From the NCBI RefSeq assembly GCF_029269265.1, contig NZ_JARIXP010000003.1, positions 498,641-562,640 on the forward strand: a stretch of 64,000 bases of DNA, given 5' to 3'. This stretch comes from Rheinheimera sp. 1928-s (GTDB taxonomy: Bacteria > Pseudomonadota > Gammaproteobacteria > Enterobacterales > Alteromonadaceae). Below the pieces are notes generated by a model. The model saw nothing but the letters and a program-made list of their open reading frames with translations, had not been told where the DNA came from and made no database searches. The translations under genes and the position numbers were made by a program. Every line of letters starts with the position of its first letter. The first letter of the stretch is position 1. Shown here piece by piece: positions 1 through 7,894 of this stretch.

Positions 1-29
1 CTGTTTCAGGTTGCGTTTCAGCCAGACCA

Positions 30-599
30 TTATCCGGGTTCCTTGTGATTTATTTTGTGTATTAAACGCTTTGCCACAGCGATAAAATCCAACGCCATCA
101 TATCCTGCTCCATCAGTACAAACTCATCAGGTCCCAGATAACGGATCCAGCCCGCTCTTTGTTGCTGAAATAAGCTATAGGCCTGCATATCACAATTTTC
201 AAGGTGTTGAATATACAGCTGAACATCAGGCAAGCTGCTGTCTGTGGCCTGTTCAAACTGGCTCATCCATAACTTTAATGCGACAGAAGTTTGTTCCAGA
301 CAATCCAGATACAAAGCAAAGTCAGTGGCAGAGGGCAACTCACCACTTTGCTGCAAAGCCAGCTCCAGCGGTCGTGATAATTCAGGTAAATCTATGGCGC
401 CTAAAGTTGCATAACTGCCCCGCAACTTGTGCAAGGTATGTTCCACAGCTTTATGATTTTGTTGCTGGTATGCCTGGGTAAGTTGCTGTATTTCAACAGG
501 GGTTGAGGCAATTAATTGAGCTACAGCCGGAGACAAATGCAAAAAGGCATCATTAGAAAAGCCGATCAACTGTTCCAGCACACTAAAATTAAACAACAT
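30..599 (-). CDS. Hpt-domain phosphotransfer protein
   Basis: Predicted histidine phosphotransfer protein of 189 residues that would relay phosphate between a sensor kinase and a response regulator in the cytoplasm. Around residues 50-65 it has the Hpt pattern His-x-Leu-His-Lys-Leu-Arg-Gly-Ser followed by a glycine, which matches HxLKG(S/A); the second His region probably holds the phospho-accepting residue. The rest is predicted helical, as expected of a four-helix Hpt bundle, with a C-terminal extension of unknown role. No membrane segment or signal peptide is seen. It is divergent from the REC-PAS-GGDEF-EAL gene, a natural phosphate partner, but that pairing is inferred from position. The ribosome binding site is weak, so the start is uncertain. 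Confidence 0.75.
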   Translation of the reverse strand: MLFNFSVLEQLIGFSNDAFLHLSPAVAQLIASTPVEIQQLTQAYQQQNHKAVEHTLHKLRGSYATLGAIDLPELSRPLELALQQSGELPSATDFALYLDCLEQTSVALKLWMSQFEQATDSSLPDVQLYIQHLENCDMQAYSLFQQQRAGWIRYLGPDEFVLMEQDMMALDFIAVAKRLIHKINHKEPG

Positions 600-732
600 A
601 TTGAGCTACTCTGACGCTTTCTCACAGCATAATGGGCTTTGGCTGAAAAATCCCGCGCTTTGTCCAGTTAATTTTGTCTGGTTAATTTTTCCGTCTACAC
701 TCAAAAGTGGGCATAAAACAGGGAAGTACCAG

Positions 733-2817
733 ATGCAGACCACTCAATCCGACTTGGTAGCAGCAAAAATTTTACTCGTTGATGATCAGGCTTCATCTCT
801 GATGTTGCTGCGCGAACTGCTACAAGGCATGGCGACTTTATACTTTGCAACCGATGGCGCTACAGCTTTGGAGCTGGCGCGTCAGCATCATCCTGAACTG
901 ATCATACTGGATATCGAAATGCCAGGTATGGATGGCATTGCAGTATGCAGAGCTTTAAAAGCAGACCCAGCAACCCGTGATATTGCCATTGTATTTATTA
1001 CCTCCCATATAGATACAGAACACGAGTTATCCTCGTTATCCGAAGGCGGCATCGACTTCTTACGTAAACCTTTGCATGCGGCAACCAGCCGTATTCGCAT
1101 CAAAAATCTGCTGGATTTAAGCCGTTACAGCCGACAAGTTGAAGCAGAAAAAGAATGGCTGCGGGTGACGCTCTGCTCTATAGGTGACGCCGTCATCGCC
1201 ACAGACTTGAATGGAAAAATCAGCTTTATGAACCCCATAGCCGAACGAATGACAGGCTGGTTCGCTAAAGATGCCCTGAGTCGTCCTATAGAAGAAGTGA
1301 TGCAATTACGTGATGCCCATACACTGCAACCACATTGGAACCCGATTTATTTTGCGCTGAAAGAACAGCGTGTGGTGGCCATGGCTCTCAATTGCCAATT
1401 GGTATCACGTACAGGCCAGCTATTTCAGGTCGAAGACTCAGCTGCACCTATTATTGACCAAAATGGTCAGTGCCTCGGCAGCATAGTGGTATTTCATGAC
1501 GTCAGTGAAAGTACGGCGTTGGCGCTGAAAATGAGCCATCTGGCCAATCATGACCCTTTAACCAACTTACCCAACAGAGTGCTTTTATACGACCGTATCG
1601 AACAAGCCATTAAAAGAGCAGAGCAGTTGCATCACAAATCGGCCTTGTTACTGATCGATCTGGACCACTTTAAATACATCAACGACTCAATAGGCCACAA
1701 CCTCGGCGATTTGCTGATCAAACAAGCTTCTGAGCGGTTACTGTCAATTTGTGGTACAGGCACTACGCTGGCCCGTTTAGGCGGAGATGAATTTGTGCTG
1801 GTGTTACCCGAACTTTGGTCTATCGACGAAGTGGGTTTGTTCAGCAGTCAGGTGCATAGCCAGTTCCAGCAGCCTTTTGTATTGGAACACAAAAAGTACC
1901 AGATAGCCGTCAGTATTGGCGTCAGTATTTATCCGGACGATGCCCAAACCATAGAAATGTTTATGCGCCATGCCGATGTCGCCATGTTTAAAGCAAAATC
2001 TGAGGGCCGCAACAGAACCAGCTTTTTCTCTGACGAACTGGAACAGCAAATTATCCATCGCCATCAGTTGGAGTTACTGTTACGCGAAACCTTAGCCAAT
2101 CACCAACTGCAGGTGTATTACCAGCCAAAACTTTGTTTACAAACAGGTAAATTATTAGGGGCCGAAGCTTTAGCCCGTATGCAAAACCATCAGGGCCAGT
2201 GGGTGTCGCCTATTGAATTTATTCCGCTGGCTGAAGAAACGGGTTTGATTGGCGAACTGGGGCAACAAGTGCTGCGTCAAGCCTGTCTGGAGTGTTTGCG
2301 TTGGCAACAACTGGGGTATCAGGTGCCTGTTTCGGTCAATATTGCCGCAGCTCAGTTTGCCGATCCCAGTTTAGTAAAACAAATCAACAGCCTGATGGCT
2401 GAACTGAAGATGCCAGCCTACTTATTAGAACTGGAAGTGACAGAAAGTGCCTTAATGCTGGATGTCAGCAAAACCCAAAGCATGTTATGCCAGCTGAAAG
2501 CGGCCGGTATTTGTATTTCAATAGACGATTTTGGTACCGGTTATTCCAGCTTGTCTTACCTGAAAAAATTTCAGGTCGATGTGCTAAAAATCGACAAATC
2601 TTTTGTGCATGAAATGCTGACCGACAAAGGTGATATGGAAATAGTTAAAGCGGTGATCTCTCTGGCTCAGTCGATGAATTTGCAGCTCATCGCAGAAGGC
2701 ATCGAACTCGAAGCACAAAAAGACAAACTGCTGGAGTTAGGCTGCCAGATGGGCCAGGGTTATCTATTCAGTAAGCCTTTGTCAGCGGAAGATTTTAAAG
2801 CCTATTTGCAACGCTAA
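733..2817 (+). CDS. Response regulator with PAS, GGDEF and EAL domains (cyclic-di-GMP turnover)
   Basis: Predicted 694-residue cytoplasmic signalling enzyme. The order is: receiver (KILLVDDQ start, phospho-Asp in ILDIEMPG, Lys in FLRKPL), PAS (about 135-255), GGDEF (RLGGDEF, intact cyclase motif) and EAL (EAL in GAEALARM, EVTESAL, DDFGTGYSS, and EGIE near the C-terminus). Both catalytic domains look intact, so it could make or degrade c-di-GMP. The RxxD inhibitory site expected just before GGDEF is absent (GTGT there), so product inhibition is probably lost. The open frame extends upstream to a TTG at 601, but the ATG at 733 has an AGGGAAG ribosome binding site seven bases before it and directly precedes the receiver, so it is preferred. 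Confidence 0.88.
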   Translation: MQTTQSDLVAAKILLVDDQASSLMLLRELLQGMATLYFATDGATALELARQHHPELIILDIEMPGMDGIAVCRALKADPATRDIAIVFITSHIDTEHELSSLSEGGIDFLRKPLHAATSRIRIKNLLDLSRYSRQVEAEKEWLRVTLCSIGDAVIATDLNGKISFMNPIAERMTGWFAKDALSRPIEEVMQLRDAHTLQPHWNPIYFALKEQRVVAMALNCQLVSRTGQLFQVEDSAAPIIDQNGQCLGSIVVFHDVSESTALALKMSHLANHDPLTNLPNRVLLYDRIEQAIKRAEQLHHKSALLLIDLDHFKYINDSIGHNLGDLLIKQASERLLSICGTGTTLARLGGDEFVLVLPELWSIDEVGLFSSQVHSQFQQPFVLEHKKYQIAVSIGVSIYPDDAQTIEMFMRHADVAMFKAKSEGRNRTSFFSDELEQQIIHRHQLELLLRETLANHQLQVYYQPKLCLQTGKLLGAEALARMQNHQGQWVSPIEFIPLAEETGLIGELGQQVLRQACLECLRWQQLGYQVPVSVNIAAAQFADPSLVKQINSLMAELKMPAYLLELEVTESALMLDVSKTQSMLCQLKAAGICISIDDFGTGYSSLSYLKKFQVDVLKIDKSFVHEMLTDKGDMEIVKAVISLAQSMNLQLIAEGIELEAQKDKLLELGCQMGQGYLFSKPLSAEDFKAYLQR

Positions 2818-2859
2818 TCTGCGGATTTGCGTTGCAAATAGAGCAATATCAGGCAAGAC

Positions 2860-3294
2860 CTAAGAACTCTGCTTCGCCTGAAAGTAATCTACCAATCGAA
2901 TACCAATCAGCATAAAGACTATAAAAATCAGACCTTCAACAGAACCTGTGCCAGCCAGCACTAAAGCAGGGCCGGGGCATAACCCGACCAAACCCCAGCC
3001 TAAACCAAACAAAGCGCTGCCAACCAATAGAGGGCGGGTAATAGCAGTGGCTTCAGGCCAGCTGAATTTGGTGTTTAACAGGCTCTGTGGCATTTTCTTG
3101 CTCAACCTAAAAGCGATAAAAGCAACAGCTATAGCGCCCAGCATCACCAAAGCTAAAGACGGATCCCAAAGGCCAGTTACATCTAAAAACCCAAGCACTT
3201 TGGCAGGATTCGCCATACCAGCCATTAATAAACCTAAACCAAATAACAAGCCGCAGATAAAAGCGCTTAGGGATAAAATCCAGTGTTTTTGCAT
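2860..3294 (-). CDS. YeeE/YedE family membrane protein (DUF6691-like half)
   Basis: Second half of a two-gene YeeE/YedE transporter, an inner membrane family linked to uptake of sulphur compounds such as thiosulphate. The 144 residues form about four hydrophobic helices. The family signature region is GLGWGLVGLCPGPALV, with the conserved Cys before PGPA. The start at 3294 follows an AAGGGC ribosome binding site just after the stop of the partner gene, ten bases away; a longer frame to 3348 would overlap the partner and is rejected. Substrate is not evident here, as no sulphurtransferase or rhodanese gene is adjacent. Confidence 0.8.
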   Translation of the reverse strand: MQKHWILSLSAFICGLLFGLGLLMAGMANPAKVLGFLDVTGLWDPSLALVMLGAIAVAFIAFRLSKKMPQSLLNTKFSWPEATAITRPLLVGSALFGLGWGLVGLCPGPALVLAGTGSVEGLIFIVFMLIGIRLVDYFQAKQSS

Positions 3295-3304
3295 TGTACA
3301 GCCC

Positions 3305-3730
3305 TTACAGCAAATGACGGACGATAAAAACCGTGGCCACAGCCACACCCATAAACGTCAGAGTGGCCACCAGCGAACGCATAGATAAACGCGCTAAACC
3401 ACAAACCCCATGCCCACTGGTGCAACCCGAACCTAAACGTGCACCTATGCCGACCAATAAACCGGCAGCGGCCAATAAGCCATAGTTGCCCGTGACTTCA
3501 GCCACAGGCAAAGGCGCCAGCATCAGCCATAACCAGGACGACAACAGCAAACCCAGAACAAAAGCCAGCCGCCACTGCCGTTCAGAGCCAGAGGAGGTAA
3601 AAGTTCCGGCGGTAATACCACTGATACCAGCAATACGACCGTTCAATAACCACAACAAAGCACAAGCCAGCCCAATCATCAGCCCGCCAGTTAAAGCCGA
3701 CTCCGGCGTAAAATGAGACCAGTCAATCAT
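3305..3730 (-). CDS. YeeE/YedE family membrane protein (first half)
   Basis: First gene of a two-gene YeeE/YedE sulphur-compound transporter operon. The 141-residue protein has about four membrane helices and the family motif GSGCTSGHGVCGLARLS, whose cysteines are thought to handle the sulphur substrate in this family. The ribosome binding site AGAGGG lies seven bases before the ATG. The 100 bases upstream are very AT-rich with imperfect ATATA-type repeats (about 3795-3835), which could be a promoter and operator for an ArsR-type sulphide sensor, but no such regulator gene is present in the window. Confidence 0.83.
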   Translation of the reverse strand: MIDWSHFTPESALTGGLMIGLACALLWLLNGRIAGISGITAGTFTSSGSERQWRLAFVLGLLLSSWLWLMLAPLPVAEVTGNYGLLAAAGLLVGIGARLGSGCTSGHGVCGLARLSMRSLVATLTFMGVAVATVFIVRHLL

Positions 3731-3892
3731 AAGTGCCCTCTTGCTAATAGTGCTGAAGTTATAGACCTGCTGATTTTACAACCAACAAACTAAATTATGG
3801 ATATAAGCATATACCATTTAGATATATTAGTGAACACTAAAAAACAGGAGTGAATAACAGCAAAAAGTCAGAGACAAGGAGCTTTTCTCTGC

Positions 3893-3922
3893 AAATAAAA
3901 AAGCCTGGAGAAATCCAGGCTT
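3893..3922 (-). terminator. Rho-independent terminator after glmS
   Basis: A perfect stem AAGCCTGGA / TCCAGGCTT with a GAAA-type loop at 3901-3922. On the minus strand it is followed by TTTTATTT. It lies 27 bases after the glmS stop codon. Confidence 0.85.
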
Positions 3923-3948
3923 TACAAAAAAACTTTTAAATCAATATC

Positions 3949-5778
3949 TTATTCGACAGTAACGCTTTTTGCCAGGTTACGTGGCTGGTCTACGTCTGTG
4001 CCTTTGATAATGGCAACGTAGTAGCTTAATAACTGCAGCGGGATGGTGTAGATAATTGGAGCAATCAGCGGATGCACGTGTGGCACGCTGATCACACGCT
4101 GCGTAGCGTCTGATTTAAAGTGAGCATCTACGTCGGCGAATACGTACAGGATGCCGCCACGGGCACGCACTTCTTCCACGTTCGACTGCAGCTTTTCCAG
4201 CAATTCGTTGTTTGGCGCAACCACAATAATTGGCATATCGGCGTCAATCAGCGCTAAGGGGCCGTGTTTCAGCTCGCCTGCAGCATAAGCTTCAGCGTGA
4301 ATGTAAGAAATTTCTTTGAGCTTCAGCGCGCCTTCCATAGCGATAGGATACTGATCGCCACGGCCTAAGAATAATGAGTTGTGTTTGTCGGCAAACTCTG
4401 TCGCCAAAGCTTCAATTTTTGGCGCCAGGGTTAAGGTTTCTTCCAGTTTGGCTGGCAGAGTTTTTAATGCCTGCACCATATCCAGTTGCTGCTCTGTTGT
4501 TAAACCATTGTATTTACCAATAGCCAGCGTCAGCATCGACAAACCAACCAGCTGAGTGGTGAAGGCTTTAGTAGACGCCACACCAATTTCAGCACCAGCA
4601 CGGGTCATAAAGGCCAGATCTGATTCACGCACCAGCGAAGAACCCGCTACGTTACAAATGGTTAAGCTGCCGATATAACCCGCTTCTTTGGCTAAACGTA
4701 AGGCCGCTAAAGTATCTGCAGTTTCACCAGACTGGGAAATGCTGACCAGCAAGCTGCCTGGCTGGACAAAAGATTTGCGGTAACGGAATTCAGATGCAAT
4801 TTCGACGTTACAGGAAATACCACCTAAAGATTCCAGCCAGTAACGAGCGACCATACCTGAGTGGTACGAAGTACCGCAGGCAACGATTTGCACGTGACGT
4901 ACTTTTTTGAACAGTTCAGCTGCGCCGTTACCAAAAGTTTCGTCCAGCACTGAGTCAGAACCTAAACGGCCTTCTAAAGTGTTGCTGATGGCATGTGGCT
5001 GTTCGTAGATTTCTTTTAACATAAAGTGACGGTACTGACCTTTGTCACCAGCATCGTAACTGGCGGTGGATTCAGTAATAGTGCGCTCTGTTTGTTTGCC
5101 GTTTTTGTCATACACGGTCACGCTGGTACGGGTAATTTCGGCCACGTCGCCTTCTTCTAAGAACATAAAACGACGGGTGACTGGTAACAGAGCTAACTGG
5201 TCAGAAGCGATAAAGTTTTCGCCAATACCAAAGCCTATCACCAGCGGGCTGCCTGAACGAGCCACTACTAAATGACTTGGGTCGTTTTGGTCCATCAGTA
5301 CAGTGCCGTAAGCGCCGTTAAATTGTTTTACCGCAGTTTGTACTGCAGCTAACAAAGAACCAGCAGTTTTCATTTCTTCAGCTACTAAATGCGCAATAAC
5401 TTCAGTGTCAGTGTCTGAGTTAAACACATAACCTTTGGCTTTTAACATTTCACGCAGCGGGCCATGGTTTTCGATAATACCGTTGTGCACCACAGAAATA
5501 TTGCCGGATACGTGTGGGTGAGCGTTACGCTCTGAAGGTTCGCCATGTGTAGCCCAACGAGTGTGCGCAATACCAGTGCCACCAACAACAGGGGTTAATT
5601 TTACGGCGTCAGACAGTTCTTTTACTTTACCTAAACGGCGGATACGTTGTAATTCGCCTGTTGGGCTAATGATCGCCACACCGGCAGAGTCATAACCACG
5701 GTATTCCAGACGGCGTAAGCCTTCCACCAGAATCTCTACTACGTCACGTTGTGCTACAGCACCTACTATTCCACACAT
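3949..5778 (-). CDS. glmS: Glutamine-fructose-6-phosphate aminotransferase (isomerising)
   Basis: Makes glucosamine-6-phosphate from fructose-6-phosphate and glutamine, the first step to UDP-GlcNAc for peptidoglycan and lipopolysaccharide. The 609-residue length matches the family. The N-terminus [10 protein letters not shown] supplies the Cys2 nucleophile of the glutaminase domain; the second half carries two SIS isomerase domains ([11 protein letters not shown] near residue 350) and ends in [11 protein letters not shown], the conserved tail. It is six bases downstream of a DeoR-type regulator gene and probably co-transcribed with it. GTGGAG serves as ribosome binding site. No glmS ribozyme is visible, as expected for this group. 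Confidence 0.98.
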   Translation of the reverse strand: MCGIVGAVAQRDVVEILVEGLRRLEYRGYDSAGVAIISPTGELQRIRRLGKVKELSDAVKLTPVVGGTGIAHTRWATHGEPSERNAHPHVSGNISVVHNGIIENHGPLREMLKAKGYVFNSDTDTEVIAHLVAEEMKTAGSLLAAVQTAVKQFNGAYGTVLMDQNDPSHLVVARSGSPLVIGFGIGENFIASDQLALLPVTRRFMFLEEGDVAEITRTSVTVYDKNGKQTERTITESTASYDAGDKGQYRHFMLKEIYEQPHAISNTLEGRLGSDSVLDETFGNGAAELFKKVRHVQIVACGTSYHSGMVARYWLESLGGISCNVEIASEFRYRKSFVQPGSLLVSISQSGETADTLAALRLAKEAGYIGSLTICNVAGSSLVRESDLAFMTRAGAEIGVASTKAFTTQLVGLSMLTLAIGKYNGLTTEQQLDMVQALKTLPAKLEETLTLAPKIEALATEFADKHNSLFLGRGDQYPIAMEGALKLKEISYIHAEAYAAGELKHGPLALIDADMPIIVVAPNNELLEKLQSNVEEVRARGGILYVFADVDAHFKSDATQRVISVPHVHPLIAPIIYTIPLQLLSYYVAIIKGTDVDQPRNLAKSVTVE

Positions 5779-5784
5779 AAAGTC

Positions 5785-6564
5785 TTACTCCACTGATCCA
5801 AGGGGGGCGCAAATCACCTTTACGCCTTGTTGTTCTATTTGTTGTTTTGCGCTGGCGGGTAACTTGTCGTCTGTTACCAGTATTCTGATGGACGACCAGG
5901 GCAATTCTAAGTTGTGGATTTTCCGGCCTATTTTGTCGGACTCCACCATCACCACCACTTCACGCGCCACTTCGGCCATCACCCGGCTTAAGCTGGTCAG
6001 CTCATTAAAAGTAGTAGTACCACGCTGCAGATCAATGCCATCGGCACCAATAAACAGCTGGTCAAAATCGTATGCACGTAAAATCTGTTCCGCCAGCTGG
6101 CCCTGAAAAGCCTCAGACTGCGGGTCCCAGCTGCCACCTGTCATCAGCAGCGTAGGCTCGTTTTCCAGTTCACGTAAAGCATTAGCTATAGACAAGGAAT
6201 TGGTCATCACCACTAAACCTTGTTTATGCGACAGTTCTGGTAATAAAGCTGCTGTGGTGCTGCCGCTGTCTAGAATAATGCGGTTGTGATCACGAATAAG
6301 CTCTGCAGCGGCTTTGGCCAGAATTTTCTTTCGTTCTGAAACTTGTTCGACTGCGGCTTCCTGAATGAGTTCATGCGGCACTTGCACTGCACCACCATAA
6401 CGACGCAATAACAGACCTATGTCTTCCAGCGCAGACAAGTCTTTACGAATAGTCACTTCAGAGGTTTCAAAATGATGGGCTAACTGATCCACACTCACTT
6501 CGCCCTGCTGATTAAGCAGCTCAAGAATAGCGCGGCGACGCTGTTGGGTGTTTCGTTTGTTCAT
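5785..6564 (-). CDS. DeoR-family transcriptional regulator, probable glmS regulator (GlmR type)
   Basis: A 259-residue DeoR-family repressor. Residues 1-60 form the winged helix-turn-helix (RRAILELLNQQGEVSVDQLA, then SEVTIRKDLSALE). The rest is the sugar-phosphate-binding DeoR domain, with IILDSGSTTAALLPEL and LFIGADGIDLQRGTTTFNE. Position directly before glmS, together with the operator upstream, suggests control of amino-sugar synthesis in response to a sugar phosphate; similar DeoR genes precede glmS in related marine gammaproteobacteria. The frame extends to 6624, but the Met at 6564 is the natural family start and leaves the operator upstream of the gene. Confidence 0.87.
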   Translation of the reverse strand: MNKRNTQQRRRAILELLNQQGEVSVDQLAHHFETSEVTIRKDLSALEDIGLLLRRYGGAVQVPHELIQEAAVEQVSERKKILAKAAAELIRDHNRIILDSGSTTAALLPELSHKQGLVVMTNSLSIANALRELENEPTLLMTGGSWDPQSEAFQGQLAEQILRAYDFDQLFIGADGIDLQRGTTTFNELTSLSRVMAEVAREVVVMVESDKIGRKIHNLELPWSSIRILVTDDKLPASAKQQIEQQGVKVICAPLGSVE

Positions 6565-6575
6565 TTGCCAGCCAC

Positions 6576-6618
6576 TTAAGTTTCGTTTCGAAAGGCATTT
6601 TACAGAAACGAAACTTAA
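6576..6618. promoter_or_regulatory. Inverted-repeat operator of the DeoR/glmS operon
   Basis: TTAAGTTTCGTTTC (6576-6589) and its exact reverse complement GAAACGAAACTTAA (6605-6618) form a perfect 14-bp inverted repeat with a 15-bp spacer. A third TTTCGTT copy lies at 6551-6557 inside the start of the gene. TTTCGTTT-type half sites are typical of DeoR-family operators. Autoregulation is inferred from position. Confidence 0.75.
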
Positions 6619-6699
6619 AGGCAAGAGTGAACCTTAAATTCAGCTATTGTGGGTTAGATTTTTGGTGAAGGGGGTATCGGGGCATATTAAATAAAAAAT

Positions 6700-6774
6700 G
6701 TAGGGCCGGGTCTTGTACCCGCCCGTTTGTTGATACCGCGGTAAGCATGGAAGGACGGGGCAAGCCCACGCCCC
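6700..6774. repeat. REP-like GC-rich hairpin element
   Basis: A GC-rich stretch in an otherwise AT-rich spacer with two short hairpins, GGGTcttgtACCC near 6709-6720 and GGGGcaagCCC near 6758-6766. It resembles repetitive extragenic palindromes, but only one copy is clear in the window, so its repeat status is unproven. Confidence 0.3.
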
Positions 6775-6786
6775 AGCAATAACCAT

Positions 6787-7542
6787 CTAGTGCTGATGTG
6801 AAGCTTCAGGCCCTATCAGCAACAGCATCAACAACACACCAAGGCCCATCATCAGGGCATGTAACCAAAGCGGTTGTTCGACGTTTTTGCGCAGCAGTGG
6901 CATTAAGTCGGCACTGGCCAGATAAATAAAAGCACCAGCAGTAATAGCCAGCAGAATATTCAGGTTAGGTGTTAACCAATGGCTGATAGCTAACGTAGCC
7001 ACTGCACCTAAAACACAAGCGCTTGCCGATAACAGGTTATACAGCAGGGCTTTTTTACGGCTGAATCCTGCGTGCAGCAATACGGCGACATCTGCAATTT
7101 CCTGGGGAATTTCGTGGATCAGGATAGCGACTGTAGTAGTCACGCCCAATAAAGGGTCGACCAGAAAACTGCCAGCTATTAACACTCCATCAATAAAGTT
7201 ATGAATGCCATCGGCCACCAGATTCACTTTGCCATAGCTGGCTGTGCTTATCGCCTGATCCGGTAGTTGCGGATGACCATGTTGCAGCGCTCGTTCCAGA
7301 AAATAAAAACCTAATAAACCTGCTAACACCCAGCCAAAGAGTTCGCGCGGTGAGTCCTGATGATGCAAGGCATCAGGCAATAAATGCAAAAAGGCATTTG
7401 CCAATAATACACCCACAGCCAAGCTTAAAATAAGCGGCAGAAATCGTTGTAGCTTAGTTTGCGGCAACAAAAATAAGATAGCCCCGGACAGGGATACCAG
7501 CATCACCAAAAAGGCAGCCAGCAGGATAAACAAAGTTAACAT
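6787..7542 (-). CDS. ZIP family divalent metal transporter
   Basis: Inner membrane protein of 251 residues with about eight hydrophobic segments. It has the ZIP family helix IV and V motifs: HNFIDGVLIAG (His, Asn and Asp of the transport site) and HEIPQEIADVAVLLHAG (HEIPxE). An early segment has ANAFLHLLPDALHH. It is predicted to import zinc or another divalent metal. The first in-frame codon is a TTG; the ATG two codons later has an AGGA site six bases upstream and is preferred. It stands alone. A Zur-like site was looked for, but only a weak half-site (GTTATAATGTC, near 7620-7632 in reverse) was found. Confidence 0.88.
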   Translation of the reverse strand: MLTLFILLAAFLVMLVSLSGAILFLLPQTKLQRFLPLILSLAVGVLLANAFLHLLPDALHHQDSPRELFGWVLAGLLGFYFLERALQHGHPQLPDQAISTASYGKVNLVADGIHNFIDGVLIAGSFLVDPLLGVTTTVAILIHEIPQEIADVAVLLHAGFSRKKALLYNLLSASACVLGAVATLAISHWLTPNLNILLAITAGAFIYLASADLMPLLRKNVEQPLWLHALMMGLGVLLMLLLIGPEASHQH

Positions 7543-7894
7543 ATACAATCCTGTCCTATGGGGAATAACAGCGGATAAAGATGATAAGGTTCAGGCAGCA
7601 AGAGCCACGCTAAAAACCTGTGACATTATAACGTTTTTTCCTCGATATAATCTTTGTTTTTTAAAGAAAAAATCGTCAGGAACGATTTTTAACCATGCGA
7701 AGCATTGGCCCGAAGGGTGAGCGCCAGGGATGGTCGCGACATACCGTCCTTCCCTGGACATAAAAAAACCACCTGTCTTCCCAGCAGGTGGTTGAGCATT
7801 CTCTCAAAAGACCAGGGTAAAGCAGAAAGCGGGGTAATATAGGGGCGCGGTTTATCCGCGCCCGCCGGAGGTTGAACCCAATCTCCGTCAAGAT
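7543..7894. other. Intergenic region between the ZIP transporter and the TonB receptor gene
   Basis: About 350 bases without a supported gene. It holds the TonB-receptor terminator (7762-7793), a GC-rich perfect hairpin GGGCGCGG / CCGCGCCC near 7843-7863, an imperfect hairpin around CCAGGGA...TCCCTGG (7721-7757) and AT-rich sequence that should contain the ZIP gene promoter. A 71-codon frame at 7676-7891 runs through the terminator and is not believed. Confidence 0.5.
7762..7793 (-). terminator. Rho-independent terminator after the TonB receptor gene
   Basis: Perfect 9-bp stem AACCACCTG / CAGGTGGTT with a 9-base loop. On the minus strand it ends in a run of seven T. It lies about 100 bases after the receptor stop codon. 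Confidence 0.85.

Noticed and set aside
601-732. N-terminal extension of the REC-PAS-GGDEF-EAL protein from a TTG
   Set aside because: The ATG at 733 has a strong ribosome binding site and starts right before the receiver domain; the extension would reach almost to the Hpt start codon.
2948-3388. 146-codon plus-strand frame antisense to the YeeE/YedE genes
   Set aside because: Proline/lysine-rich translation typical of the complement of membrane helices; no initiation signal.
3949-6564. glmS ribozyme or riboswitch upstream of glmS
   Set aside because: Only six bases separate the DeoR gene from glmS, leaving no room; control by the DeoR-type repressor is the simpler reading.
7676-7891. 71-codon minus-strand frame after the TonB receptor gene
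   Set aside because: It runs through the receptor terminator and GC-rich hairpins, has no ribosome binding site and no protein-like composition.
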